From assembly GCA_034189085.1 (NCBI GenBank), contig JAXHVH010000013.1, forward strand, positions 1 to 52,250: a stretch of 52,250 nt of DNA, given 5' to 3'. The DNA is from M55B129 sp034189085 (GTDB taxonomy: Bacteria; Bacillota; Dethiobacteria; DTU022). Shown piece after piece: positions 1 through 8,034 of the stretch (the stretch's first letter is position 1; every line of letters starts with the position of its first letter). Position numbers and translations under genes: made by a program. The notes below the pieces were generated by a model. It saw nothing but the letters and a program-made list of their open reading frames with translations, ran no database searches and was not told the origin of the DNA.

Positions 1-21
1 AACCCCATATAGGGGAGGTGA

Positions 22-1194
22 CTAAAAAACAGGTTGAGCTTTATGAGTTACTCGGAGTCCCGGCGCCATCATAGGTATAAAATGACGGGAATTCAGGTTG
101 TAGAGTTTTAATGCATGTTCAATTTCATAAGAATAATTATTTTTGTAAGGTCTTTGCATATGATTTAGGTACCACACCGGCCTTGTTTGAATACCATGCT
201 CCTCCAGATATTCCATAAGCTCATCTCGTGTTTTATTGTATTCTTTTCCAACTTGTAAAGCATACAACCAGTAATTATTCTTCGCATATTCTGGCACATC
301 TGCCAGGGTTAAACCTTCTATTTGATCAATATTATTTTTATATAAATTGTAATTATTTCTTTTTGTTTCTATAAATCTGGGCAGTTGCTCAAGCTGGGCA
401 ACACCTAAAGCAGCTTGTATATTGGTCAGACGGTAATTGTAACCTACTTCATGATGGATATAGCGTACCTCATCATCTTTTGCCTGCGTTGTTAGATATT
501 TAGCTCTTTCTCCATATTTACTGTTGTTTGTAACTATCATACCACCGCCACCGGTGGTTATAATTTTGTTACCATTGAAGGAAAAACAACCTAAATCACC
601 GATAGTTCCTGTGTGTCTGCCAGCGAATATTCCTTCTGTATAACGGGTACCAAGGCTCTCCGTGGCATCTTCAATTATTTTAATATTTCTTTCCCGGCAT
701 ATTTCATATAAATCATCCAGCCAAACAGCATTACCAAAAATGTGGACAGGAATAATAGCAATAACTTTACGCTTAGTTTGTTTATTATAAGTGTACCACC
801 TATCGTTGGTATCTTTTTTCAACTCAGTTTCTTTTTCAATAAACTCAATTGTTTTATCGGAATCAATGTTATAGAACTTATCGGCATCCATAAAAACAGG
901 ATTAGCCCCGCAGTATTTTATGGTATTAACCGGAGATATAAAGGTTAGCGTGGGAACAATCACTTCATCGTTAGGTTTCACCCCGGCGATCAGTAAAGCT
1001 ATGTGTAAAGCCGCTGTGCCATTCACACAAGCAATGGCATATTTTGCACCTGTATAATCAGCAATTTTCCCTTCAAATAAATCAACATATTTACCTGCTG
1101 AAGAGACCCAGCCTGTATCTAAACATTCTTTTATGTATTGCCATTCATTACCCTGTAAGCACGGTACAGTTAATGGTATTTTAATTTTAGACAT
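22..1194 (-). CDS. legC: LegC-family PLP aminotransferase (nonulosonate sugar)
   Basis: 390-residue DegT/DnrJ/EryC1-type aminotransferase, the usual length. It should transfer an amino group from glutamate to the 4-keto sugar made by the upstream dehydratase, using PLP. The PLP lysine is visible in the SFNGNK motif, followed by the glycine-rich TTGGGGM stretch. The ATG overlaps the legB stop by 8 bases (ATGTCTAA), so the two are translationally coupled. Third gene of a minus-strand operon that runs off the left edge, where LegG/NeuC- and NeuB/LegI-type genes would be expected. The specific LegC assignment rests on the ptmE-legB-legC order; another nucleotide-sugar aminotransferase is the alternative. 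Confidence 0.85.
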   Translation of the reverse strand: MSKIKIPLTVPCLQGNEWQYIKECLDTGWVSSAGKYVDLFEGKIADYTGAKYAIACVNGTAALHIALLIAGVKPNDEVIVPTLTFISPVNTIKYCGANPVFMDADKFYNIDSDKTIEFIEKETELKKDTNDRWYTYNKQTKRKVIAIIPVHIFGNAVWLDDLYEICRERNIKIIEDATESLGTRYTEGIFAGRHTGTIGDLGCFSFNGNKIITTGGGGMIVTNNSKYGERAKYLTTQAKDDEVRYIHHEVGYNYRLTNIQAALGVAQLEQLPRFIETKRNNYNLYKNNIDQIEGLTLADVPEYAKNNYWLYALQVGKEYNKTRDELMEYLEEHGIQTRPVWYLNHMQRPYKNNYSYEIEHALKLYNLNSRHFIPMMAPGLRVTHKAQPVF

Positions 1195-2161
1195 GATAAA
1201 ACCCCGGTTTATACAGGTTTAGATTATTTTCAAACCATTCAATTGTTTCAAGCAAACCTTCTTCAAACTTATATGCCGGTCTCCAATCAGTGGTTTTGAT
1301 TATTTTCGAATTATCACAGCACAACCTTTCAACTTCACTCTTATTAGGGCGAATTCTTTCTGCTTCCTGTTCTATTGCCGCATCCGAACCAAATAAATTA
1401 ATAATCTTATTTGCCAAGTCTCCAATGGAAACCTCTTCATTCATACCTATATTTGTTATTTCACCGTAAAGTTCTTTTGACCTGTAAATAGCCAGGAAAC
1501 CGGCTACAGTGTCAAGAACAAAGGTCAGGTCTCTTGTGGGCAGTAAATTACCCAGACTGATTTTTTCCCTGCCGCTTAACAGCTGGGTGATAATTGTGGG
1601 AATAACTGCCCTTGCTGATTGCCTTGGCCCATAAGTATTAAAAGGCCGGACAATTTTTACGGGCAGTTTAAAAGACCTGTAATAACTTATAGCCAGCTGA
1701 TCCGCTGCAATCTTGGTTGCAGCATAAGGTGACTGTCCAATCATGGGATGTTTTTCGTCTATAGGCACATACTGGGCGGTACCGTATGTTTCGCTGGTGG
1801 ATGTGATCAATACCTGCTCCAGTTCAAGTATTCTTGAGGCTTGAAGAATATTGTATGTCCCTTCAATATTCGTTTTTACATAAGCCAACGGCGATACATA
1901 GGAGTAGGGAATACCGATTAACGCAGCAAGGTGAAAAACAGCCGAACATCCCTTGAGCGCATTTAAAACCAGATCATAATCGCGGATATCACCGCTGATA
2001 ATTTCAAGATCATTCTTAAATTTGGAGTGTTCCAACCAGCCCCAGTTGTTTTGTGAGTTGTATCTGACAAAGGCTTTAACCTCAAAGCCTTCTTGCACAC
2101 ATTTTTCAGTTAAATGGGAGCCGATGAAACCTCCTGCTCCGGTTATCAATATTTTAGGCAT
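1187..2161 (-). CDS. legB: LegB-like NDP-sugar 4,6-dehydratase (SDR)
   Basis: 324-residue extended short-chain dehydrogenase. The N-terminal Rossmann motif GAGGFIGSHL binds NAD; the catalytic region shows TSTSETYG followed by the SPYAATK tyrosine-lysine pair. In the legionaminic pathway LegB converts GDP-GlcNAc to the 4-keto-6-deoxy sugar. I chose the ATG at 2161 (MPKILITGAGG) because the reading frame upstream of it lies inside ptmE and has no family similarity. That ATG overlaps the ptmE stop by 8 bases (ATGCCTAA), the same coupling geometry as legB/legC. Specificity for GDP-GlcNAc over another NDP-sugar is inferred from neighbours. Confidence 0.82.
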   Translation of the reverse strand: MPKILITGAGGFIGSHLTEKCVQEGFEVKAFVRYNSQNNWGWLEHSKFKNDLEIISGDIRDYDLVLNALKGCSAVFHLAALIGIPYSYVSPLAYVKTNIEGTYNILQASRILELEQVLITSTSETYGTAQYVPIDEKHPMIGQSPYAATKIAADQLAISYYRSFKLPVKIVRPFNTYGPRQSARAVIPTIITQLLSGREKISLGNLLPTRDLTFVLDTVAGFLAIYRSKELYGEITNIGMNEEVSIGDLANKIINLFGSDAAIEQEAERIRPNKSEVERLCCDNSKIIKTTDWRPAYKFEEGLLETIEWFENNLNLYKPGFYHV

Positions 2162-2876
2162 CCTGTTTTTCCTTTTTGAAATGGTTATTGTAAATCTCCT
2201 GGGCCTGTTCAAAATCATCAACGCGTCCTATATCAAGCCAGTATTCTATGATGTCATACTTGGTAATAGGCATTTTTTCATGGAGCATTTTCTTGATTAA
2301 AATATCCATGCTGTAATACTCGTTTTCGGGAATAATTTCAAATATCTGTGGTTTAAATATATATATGCCAGCCAGTATATTCATTTTGATATCTGGTTTT
2401 TCTTCTATGGAGGCAACAAAATCTCCATCTGTTGTAATACGACCAAATTGAAATGGTGTTATTAGCTCTTTAATTGCGACAGTCAGCATAGCCTCTTTTT
2501 GGACAGCAAAATCATAAAATTTACCAAAATCAAGCAAAGTCAGTATATCGCCGTTCATTACCAAAAATGGTTCTGTGAGGTTCTTTTTTAAAAGTGCCAA
2601 TGGACCAACTGTGCCAAGCGGTTTCTCTTCCTTGCTTATATGTATATTAACGCCGTAGCTTTTACCGTCACCAAAGAACTTTTCAATGTATTCGGATTTG
2701 TAGTTTGTAGCCAGATATATTTCGTTAAATCCATATTTCTTCAGGTGTTCGATCTGTATTTCCAATACTGATTTTTCACCGATCGGTAAAAGGGGTTTAG
2801 GGATAACCTGGGTAAAGGGTTTAAGCCTCGTCCCCAAGCCTCCGGCTAATATAACTGCTTTTCTGCCCTTATTCAT
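2154..2876 (-). CDS. ptmE: Sugar-1-phosphate guanylyl/nucleotidyltransferase (PtmE-like)
   Basis: 240-residue NTP_transferase-fold protein with the signature GGLGTRLKPFT near the N-terminus and a conserved MNGDIL metal/nucleotide motif mid-protein. In the legionaminic route PtmE activates glucosamine-1-phosphate with GTP. PtmE proteins often carry N-terminal CBS domains; none is present here, so this is the catalytic domain only. The ATG at 2876 is preferred to the GTG nine bases upstream because a GGAG sits 9 bases before it. First gene of the operon, about 150 bases downstream of galE. It could instead be a glucose-1-phosphate-type transferase; the legB-legC neighbours favour PtmE. Confidence 0.75.
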   Translation of the reverse strand: MNKGRKAVILAGGLGTRLKPFTQVIPKPLLPIGEKSVLEIQIEHLKKYGFNEIYLATNYKSEYIEKFFGDGKSYGVNIHISKEEKPLGTVGPLALLKKNLTEPFLVMNGDILTLLDFGKFYDFAVQKEAMLTVAIKELITPFQFGRITTDGDFVASIEEKPDIKMNILAGIYIFKPQIFEIIPENEYYSMDILIKKMLHEKMPITKYDIIEYWLDIGRVDDFEQAQEIYNNHFKKEKQDA

Positions 2877-3029
2877 CCACTTCACTCCAAGCAGTAGCCT
2901 TGAGATATTGTAAACAAATTCATCGATTACTTCTTAATTAAACACAACCATCATGAAAGTTTTTTATGCTTTGCATAAAGAAAGAAAAAAAATCACTTCA
3001 TAAATTACATTTATATTTTCTATTCTTGT

Positions 3030-4037
3030 TCAATCCTTGTTTCCCTGTTCAAACCCCCACGCATCCCGGCACATCTCTTTAAGCCCCCGCTTCGCCTGCC
3101 AGCCCAGCTCCTTTTTCGCCTTCGAGACATCGGCATAGGCGGCGCTGACGTCGCCCGGCCTCCTGCCGACCACCTTATAAGGTATCTTTACCCCGGTTGC
3201 TTCCTCAAAGGCCCTGACCAGCTCCAGGACCGTGGTTCCCCTACCTGTTCCCAGGTTGAAAACCTGCACCCCCGGGGTGAGCTTTTCCATCGCTGCCAGG
3301 TGTCCTTCGGCCAGGTCCATGACGTGGATATAATCGCGCACCCCCGTGCCGTCGGCAGTGGGGTAATCGTCACCGAAGATATTGAGCTGCTCCAGTTCAC
3401 CCTTGGCCACCTTCGTGATGTAGGGCAGGAGATTGGTGGGGATGCCCTGCGGTGCTTCGCCGATCAAACCACTTGGGTGGGCACCCACTGGGTTGAAATA
3501 GCGCAGCAGGCTCAGGCAAAACTGCGGGTCTGTCTTCGCATAATCGGTTAAGATGCGCTCGCTTATTGCCTTGGTGGCCCCGTAGGGGCTGGCCGGCGGG
3601 GGCAGCTCCATCGTTTCTTTGAAGGGCGGCTGCTGTTCGCCGTAGACCGAGGCTGAGGAGCTGAAGACGAATTTTTTGATCCCGTACTCCCGGCAGCATT
3701 GGGCCAGGACAATGGTCCCCAGGAGGTTGTTGCAGTAATAAACCAGGGGCTTATCCACCGATTCGCCCACTGCTTTGAAAGCGGCAAAGTGGATGATCGT
3801 ATCTATTTGGTGAGTTTCAAAGATCTTTTTTAATGCTCCGGCATCGGTGACATCGACCTTGTAAAAGAGTGGCTCTCTGCCGGTGATCTCTTTGATCCGG
3901 TTAATGACCCCGGCGGAGCTGTTGGAAAGGTTGTCGGCGATGACCACCTCGTAGCCTGCTTCCAGGAGGGCCACGCAGGTATGGGAACCGATATAGCCGG
4001 TACCGCCGGTAACGAGAATTGTCTGCAAGCTCTTCAC
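3030..4037 (-). CDS. galE: UDP-glucose 4-epimerase
   Basis: 335 residues, the standard GalE length. Interconverts UDP-glucose and UDP-galactose (or the GlcNAc forms) with bound NAD. Seen: GGTGYIGSHT Rossmann motif, the SSSASVYG serine motif, the YGATK catalytic Tyr-Lys pair, and the RDYIHVMDLAEGH segment typical of GalE. The start is a GTG with a weak GGGAAG site about 10 bases upstream. It is noticeably more GC-rich than the leg genes that follow it on the same strand, so it belongs compositionally to the rest of the window. It probably supplies cell-surface polysaccharide precursors together with its neighbours. Confidence 0.93.
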   Translation of the reverse strand: MKSLQTILVTGGTGYIGSHTCVALLEAGYEVVIADNLSNSSAGVINRIKEITGREPLFYKVDVTDAGALKKIFETHQIDTIIHFAAFKAVGESVDKPLVYYCNNLLGTIVLAQCCREYGIKKFVFSSSASVYGEQQPPFKETMELPPPASPYGATKAISERILTDYAKTDPQFCLSLLRYFNPVGAHPSGLIGEAPQGIPTNLLPYITKVAKGELEQLNIFGDDYPTADGTGVRDYIHVMDLAEGHLAAMEKLTPGVQVFNLGTGRGTTVLELVRAFEEATGVKIPYKVVGRRPGDVSAAYADVSKAKKELGWQAKRGLKEMCRDAWGFEQGNKD

Positions 4038-4098
4038 CCGTCTTTTCTTCCCTGCTCAAGCAGCAGGGTAATGGAATCAATCATTTTTACTTGCCCAT

Positions 4099-4121
4099 AA
4101 AAAAGGGCGCACAGCACCCCT
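4099..4121 (-). terminator. Intrinsic terminator behind the winged-helix regulator
   Basis: On the minus strand a 6-bp stem (bases 4114-4119 with 4105-4110, one G-T pair) closes a 3-base loop and is followed by a run of T. It lies downstream of the regulator gene and would end its transcript before galE. Confidence 0.7.
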
Positions 4122-4176
4122 TTCTTGCCGGAAAGCTGTGACACACGTCAGCAAGCGTGTTACTGCGCCGGTTAGC

Positions 4177-4698
4177 TTAAACCAGGCGCATGATATTGAC
4201 TGTGTTAAGACTGTTATCCAACCGCTCTTCTTCTTCCTCGCGCCAGGTAATAACCAGGCTGTTGTTATCTATTGCATCCCGCTTCAGATCCTGCGGGTCA
4301 GAATAACTTTCACAGGTTATGTTGCTGCGCTGCAAATGCCCGCTAATCATCTCCCGGATCTCGTCTGCCGGGCCGCAAAGGACTACCTTGTATCCATTGC
4401 CAGCGATTTGCCCGCCCAGCGCTTCATCCAGGGCCCGGTTGACACGCCTGATCTGGCGGTAGGAATCGCGCATGTAGCGGTAAGCCAGGCGGGCCTTTTC
4501 TTCCAGGCCCCGGGGAGTGAGGATGTAGCGCACGGTGCGGGGGGTCAGCCTTTCAATCTTGACCAGGCCCTTGCGGACCATCTTCTTCAGGAGCAGGTTG
4601 ACCGCCCCCAGGGACAGCCCGGTGCCCCGGGAGATCTGGCGCTGGGTAATTTCTTCATTTTGCTGCAGGTAGGTTAGCAATTCATATTCGTGGACCAT
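4177..4698 (-). CDS. Winged-helix (MarR-like) regulator, EPS-associated type
   Basis: 173-residue DNA-binding protein. Residues ~1-70 form a winged helix: a helix-turn-helix around QRQISRGTGLSLGAVN followed by the LTPRTVRYILT wing. This is the arrangement of the small MarR/EPS-associated regulators that sit next to polysaccharide genes. The C-terminal ~100 residues are a poorly conserved sensor/dimer region ending in a basic-acidic tail. I start at the ATG at 4698 because GGAG lies 7 bases upstream; a longer frame adds five residues without a ribosome site. Its position beside galE and the leg operon suggests it controls surface-sugar genes, but no operator was identified. Confidence 0.75.
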   Translation of the reverse strand: MVHEYELLTYLQQNEEITQRQISRGTGLSLGAVNLLLKKMVRKGLVKIERLTPRTVRYILTPRGLEEKARLAYRYMRDSYRQIRRVNRALDEALGGQIAGNGYKVVLCGPADEIREMISGHLQRSNITCESYSDPQDLKRDAIDNNSLVITWREEEEERLDNSLNTVNIMRLV

Positions 4699-4778
4699 AG
4701 TAACTCCGATCATCGTTCAACTTATGAACTATACTACCGGTTTGGAAAATAATTGTCAATATAATTGTAGAAAATAAT

Positions 4779-4976
4779 CTACAATTTGAAACCGGCATGG
4801 TGGAGCAGGCGGCGCAGGGCGCCGCGGGAAATTACAGGCTGGTTGGGGATGGAGAGGGTGGCGATGTGGCCTTCTTTGACCATGATGATGTGGCTACCCC
4901 GGCCGGCAATGCGCCAGCCGAATTTTTCCAGGGCCTGGACAAGGGTTTCCGGTTTGAGAAGGGGCAGCCGGGCCAT
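4779..4976 (-). CDS. hicA: HicA-family mRNA interferase toxin
   Basis: 65-residue protein of the HicA/YcfA fold. HicA toxins are double-stranded-RNA-binding-like proteins that cleave mRNA with a catalytic histidine; here it sits in the GRGSHIIM motif, and the family C-terminal pattern (PVISRGALRRLL) is present. The ATG overlaps the hicB stop as TGATG, so toxin translation depends on antitoxin translation. A longer upstream frame runs inside hicB and is rejected. Antitoxin-first order is the less common but well-known HicB-HicA arrangement. Confidence 0.85.
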   Translation of the reverse strand: MARLPLLKPETLVQALEKFGWRIAGRGSHIIMVKEGHIATLSIPNQPVISRGALRRLLHHAGFKL

Positions 4977-5182
4977 CAGATTCGCACCTCCACCTTGCGC
5001 AGGTAGACGGTCAGCGGCATGCCCCTGTCGGAGCGGACCAGGAGGCATTCGCGGATCGCTTTAGCCAGGCTGGATGCGGCATCCCGCTCGCTTTTCCCCT
5101 GGCTGACACAGCCGGGGATGGCCGGGCATTCGGCAATGTAGGCACCGTCTTCATCCTGGTAGATGGTCAGGGGAAATTTCAT
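4976..5182 (-). CDS. hicB: HicB-family antitoxin
   Basis: 68-residue partial-RNaseH-fold antitoxin. The characteristic N-terminus (an extended strand, then DGAYIAECPAIPGC and SQGKSERDA) is clear. No DNA-binding tail such as an HTH or ribbon-helix-helix is appended, so autoregulation would need another factor or depend on the toxin-antitoxin complex. GGAGGG lies 5 bases before the ATG. It forms a two-gene operon with hicA, oriented away from the DUF1659 cassette. Confidence 0.87.
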   Translation of the reverse strand: MKFPLTIYQDEDGAYIAECPAIPGCVSQGKSERDAASSLAKAIRECLLVRSDRGMPLTVYLRKVEVRI

Positions 5183-5472
5183 GGTTACCCTCCGCTGCTC
5201 TGAAGTAAGTCTAAATTAATCATATTTTACCACAATTTGTTTAATCCGAAAACAGGACCGATTTTTTAAAGATTATGATTTGGCCCGAGGGGAAGTGATA
5301 ATTTTGGGCCAGTGAGCCCCGGTCGTCGTAAAAAGGGCTTATGCAGACGTCGAGTGGGCGCCACCCGGCTTTTTAAATGCGTAAGTCGGCCTTTGCACCC
5401 TCCTCCTTTCAGCGGCTAAAATGATCCTGCTTGACCAGATTGGGGTTTAACCCCGGGAAAGGAGGTGACAGG
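5183..5472. other. Intergenic region between hicB and the DUF1659 gene
   Basis: Divergent spacer. It contains an inverted repeat TGGCCC/GGGCCA around 5280-5312 and a short GTGG/CCAC hairpin near 5348, but no family of riboswitch that I recognise. The AGGAGGTGACAGG ribosome site of the DUF1659 gene closes the region. Confidence 0.4.
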
Positions 5473-5697
5473 ATGCCTGTTAATACCGTTCCGGTAACCG
5501 CTCGCCTGCAGCTGCGGTTGAACACCGGGTTGGACGAAGAATTCAACCCCGTCTTCCGCACCCGCACCTACTCCAACGTTAAGTCCAGCGCCAGCAATGA
5601 GGATCTCTACGCCCTGGCCCAGGAGCTGGGCGGCCTGCAGGTGCACGCCATTGATGCCGTGCGCCGGGTGGACGAGTACGAACTGGAGATGGCTTAA
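5473..5697 (+). CDS. DUF1659 small protein
   Basis: 74-residue protein of the Firmicute DUF1659 family. The conserved RLQLRLNTG segment, the RTRTYSNVK motif and the C-terminal VRRVDEYEL are all present, so it is a full-length member. Biochemical function is unknown. The ATG has a perfect GGAGG 7 bases upstream. It is first in a four-gene plus-strand run with DUF2922, YvrJ and an amidase, an association seen in several spore-forming Firmicutes, which suggests a joint role possibly at the cell envelope; that role is inference. Confidence 0.85.
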   Translation: MPVNTVPVTARLQLRLNTGLDEEFNPVFRTRTYSNVKSSASNEDLYALAQELGGLQVHAIDAVRRVDEYELEMA

Positions 5698-5737
5698 ACT
5701 GCGGTAGGTGCATCTTGTGAGGAAAGGAGGTGTTAAA

Positions 5738-5956
5738 GTGGCCGAAACACTGCAGATGATTTTCCAGAACGCCCAGGGGCGCAACAGCACCATCTCGGTG
5801 ACCGACCCGGATCCTGAGCTGACCGCCCTGGATGTGGAGACAGTGATGGATTCGGTTATCGCCAAAAATGTCTTCGAGACAACGGGCGGCGATATAGTGG
5901 CCAAGGTCAGGTCCCAGATTGTATCGAGGGATGTTGACGTGCTGGCCGAGTACTAA
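5738..5956 (+). CDS. DUF2922 small protein
   Basis: 72-residue protein of the DUF2922 family, recognised by its N-terminal strand (LQMIFQNAQGR), the central DPDPELTALDVETVM helix and a C-terminal IVSRDVDVL strand. Function unknown. Starts at GTG with AGGAGG 7 bases upstream; the frame upstream of it has no similarity. Usually found directly after DUF1659, as here. A strong hairpin follows the stop codon. Confidence 0.83.
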   Translation: MAETLQMIFQNAQGRNSTISVTDPDPELTALDVETVMDSVIAKNVFETTGGDIVAKVRSQIVSRDVDVLAEY

Positions 5957-5963
5957 GATATCC

Positions 5964-5996
5964 GGGCGGGGGCGGGTGATGGCCCCCGCCTTCTTA
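5964..5996 (+). terminator. GC-rich hairpin after DUF2922
   Basis: A 9-bp perfect stem (5965-5973 with 5982-5990) followed by TTCTT. It is a probable intrinsic terminator or attenuator that lowers transcription into the YvrJ and amidase genes. The T tract is short, so termination may be partial. Confidence 0.6.
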
Positions 5997-6050
5997 GTAG
6001 CGGAAGCCTGGGCTAACCCGCTTTGATTTTTATTTTGGAGGAGGTGAGCT

Positions 6051-6197
6051 GTGCTGATGGATGAAGTGGTCACCCTGATCGGCAATTTCGGCTTCCCGGT
6101 AGCGGTGAGCCTCTACCTGCTGGTCCGCCTGGAAGGGAAGCTGGAGACCCTGACGGAGAGTATCCACTCCCTGTCGGAGGCGATCAACCGGTGGTAG
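6051..6197 (+). CDS. YvrJ-family short membrane protein
   Basis: 48 residues, too short for most ORF callers. One hydrophobic segment (IGNFGFPVAVSLYLLVRL) spans residues ~10-27, followed by a charged amphipathic tail EGKLETLTESI, which is the signature of the YvrJ family. The function is unknown; the N-terminal part should sit in the membrane. I place the start at GTG 6051 with GGAGG 6 bases upstream; an ATG two codons later is the alternative. It is the third gene of the DUF1659 cassette. Confidence 0.82.
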   Translation: MLMDEVVTLIGNFGFPVAVSLYLLVRLEGKLETLTESIHSLSEAINRW

Positions 6198-6240
6198 GGC
6201 CGGGAGGCCGGTGAGGTTATTTAATATAAACTGATGCGGT

Positions 6241-6274
6241 GCTGCCCGGGCCGGATAGCTTAAGGCCGGGCAGC
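6241..6274 (+). other. Strong hairpin in the amidase leader
   Basis: Perfect 9-bp stem (6241-6249 with 6266-6274) in the 110-base spacer before the amidase gene, with no T tract after it. It could stabilise the mRNA end or act as an RNA-processing boundary. Confidence 0.45.
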
Positions 6275-6308
6275 GCTGAAAGAATAGTGATTGATGGGAG
6301 GTGTTTCA

Positions 6309-7013
6309 ATGGCTAAAACTGTGGTGCTCGATCCGGGCCACGGGGGCAGAGACCCCGGGGCCTCTCAGTACGGGCTGCAGGAAAAGGATCTCAACCTGGC
6401 TCTGGCCCTGGAGGTGGCGGAGAGGTTGGACGGGATGGAGGCGCTGCTGACCCGGGACTGTGATATCTACCTCTCCCTGGCCGACCGGGTCGAATTCAGC
6501 CGGGAAGTGGCACCGGACCTCTTCCTTTCCCTGCATGTGAATGCCGGGGGCGGGCACGGCTTCGAGTCTTTCATCTACAGCGGTTTGCAGGCCGGCAACC
6601 CGGTGGAAGCGATGCAGGAGGCTTTGCATGAAGAGATCATGGCCATGCTATCGAGGCGGCAGATTGTCGACCGGGGGATGAAGGAAGCGGCCTTTTATGT
6701 GCTCAAGTACAATCTTTGTCCGGCGGTCCTGATCGAGTCTCTTTTCCTGGACAATGAGCGGGAGGCAAGGCTCTGGAAGGATCCCGCCTTTGTCGGGGAG
6801 CTGGCCGGCGGGGTGGCCGCCGGCATCCGGGCGGCCCTGGCAGCGGCGGGCGACAGCAGTGAGGCGGCGCCGGTAATCGGGCCGGATACGACCCTCTATA
6901 CTGTGCAGGTGGGGGCCTTTATCGGCTACGATAATGCCAGGCAGAGGCTGGCAGAAGCCAGGGAAGCCGGTTTTAAAGACGCCTTTATCTACCGCAAGCA
7001 AAATTGGCGGTAA
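6309..7013 (+). CDS. N-acetylmuramoyl-L-alanine amidase (Amidase_3) with truncated SPOR tail
   Basis: 234 residues. Residues ~1-175 form a zinc amidase that cuts the bond between muramic acid and the peptide stem: zinc ligands are visible in DPGHGG and SLHVNA, with a glutamate between them and the catalytic Glu in LIESLFLDN. There is no signal peptide, as in CwlC/CwlD-like enzymes acting in the mother cell or using non-classical exit. The last ~40 residues (TLYTVQVGAFIGYDNA...) match the first half of a SPOR peptidoglycan-binding domain and then stop, so the domain looks shortened. Start chosen at the ATG with GGGAGG upstream rather than the upstream in-frame ATG. Confidence 0.88.
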   Translation: MAKTVVLDPGHGGRDPGASQYGLQEKDLNLALALEVAERLDGMEALLTRDCDIYLSLADRVEFSREVAPDLFLSLHVNAGGGHGFESFIYSGLQAGNPVEAMQEALHEEIMAMLSRRQIVDRGMKEAAFYVLKYNLCPAVLIESLFLDNEREARLWKDPAFVGELAGGVAAGIRAALAAAGDSSEAAPVIGPDTTLYTVQVGAFIGYDNARQRLAEAREAGFKDAFIYRKQNWR

Positions 7014-7133
7014 AATATTGATCCCGCTTTTTCAGGGTTGAGAAGGCATCCTGCTTTCCGCCCGGTGGCCGTTACGTTGAGCACTGCGTTTTGGTTCTCA
7101 ACTGTGATTTACTGAAGAGCAGAAAAATAGGAT

Positions 7134-7156
7134 GAAGCCGGCTGCATGCCGGCTTC
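7134..7156. terminator. Perfect 9-bp hairpin between convergent genes
   Basis: GAAGCCGGC and its complement flank a 5-base loop. It lies between the ends of the amidase gene (plus) and the ComK-like gene (minus), where a bidirectional terminator is expected. A T-rich tract follows on the minus strand only after several bases, so termination strength is uncertain. Confidence 0.55.
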
Positions 7157-7197
7157 AATGTTGAGCTTGCGGTTATTGTTACCGAATACAGGTGGGA

Positions 7198-7950
7198 TTA
7201 TGATGAGGATTTTGCCGTGGGAGATAATTTGGAGGGTTCCTCCTCTTTGCTGGCAGTTTCGGAGGAATCGTCTTTTTTGGTGAAAGTCTCGGGGTCATCT
7301 TTTTTCTTACTGCAGGGCTCTTCTTCCTCGGCCACGGTGATAAAAGCGTGGCGGCTGTTTTTGAGGAGCTCCCGGAGGAAGCTGAGGGTATAATCAATAT
7401 TCCTGAGGAAAACAGGGCCCTCTTTTGCCAGAGAAAAAGCTGGCACCTCGACAGGAGGGCCGATGAGGGAGCGGAAATGCTCCAGGGCCAGCAGGGCGAT
7501 CTTGACCTTCCGGTTAACATTCTCCGCCGAAAAGCAGCAGGGAACAAGATGGCCGCCCTTCAGCTGGAGGGTGCAGCGGATGCCCCGGGCCTTTTCTTCG
7601 GGGCTCGCTTCAACAACCCTGAGGACAGCGCAGGCATTGACATAGCCGGTGACCTCGTCATTGTAGATCGATGAATTGAGCATTTTCAGGGGGACGAGAA
7701 CCATATTGCCGCTTAACGGCAGGGGCACACCCTGGCGCCGCTGTAGATATTCCCCGTAGCGCTTGCGCTGCCGGGCCAGGTTGATGCCGAAATAATTGGC
7801 CGTATTGTTGAGAAGGGTCTTCACCCTGCGGCTTACTTCTACTGATTTCCCGTCGCTGTAGCAGATCCTGGTAGTCTTCCCTCCTTCCGGATTTGGTGTA
7901 TCAATTGGAACTAATGATACAACAAATTGATATTTAATCTCTGCTTGCAA
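7198..7950 (-). CDS. ComK-like protein (putative competence-type transcription factor)
   Basis: 250 residues. The segment at ~25-115 resembles ComK: a TRICYSDG strand, the helix-forming VKTLLNNTANYFGINLARQ with the NYFG/YFGS-like core and the following basic RQRKRYGEYL, then a strand-rich VPLKMLNSS and a residue near the position of ComK's WI motif. In Bacillus ComK activates DNA-uptake genes. The C-terminal ~45 residues are a lysine/glutamate/serine tail that ComK lacks. Start is TTG with AGGAGG 9 bases upstream. It is transcribed from its own strong promoter and stands alone. ComK is a fold-level guess from motif reading, so treat it as hypothetical otherwise. Confidence 0.5.
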   Translation of the reverse strand: MQAEIKYQFVVSLVPIDTPNPEGGKTTRICYSDGKSVEVSRRVKTLLNNTANYFGINLARQRKRYGEYLQRRQGVPLPLSGNMVLVPLKMLNSSIYNDEVTGYVNACAVLRVVEASPEEKARGIRCTLQLKGGHLVPCCFSAENVNRKVKIALLALEHFRSLIGPPVEVPAFSLAKEGPVFLRNIDYTLSFLRELLKNSRHAFITVAEEEEPCSKKKDDPETFTKKDDSSETASKEEEPSKLSPTAKSSS

Positions 7951-8005
7951 TTTAGCTTACCTCCTTTTTAAAATATTAGATTATTACAAATACAGAGACA
8001 AACAT

Positions 8006-8034
8006 ATTATGCCAAAAAAAATTTATTGTGTCAA
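8006..8034 (-). promoter_or_regulatory. Near-consensus sigma-A promoter of the ComK-like gene
   Basis: Minus-strand TTGACA (8029-8034), a 17-base spacer, and CATAAT (8006-8011). The predicted transcript start is near 7999, giving a ~48-base leader that ends in the AGGAGG ribosome site. The surrounding ~220 bases are very AT-rich. Confidence 0.8.
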
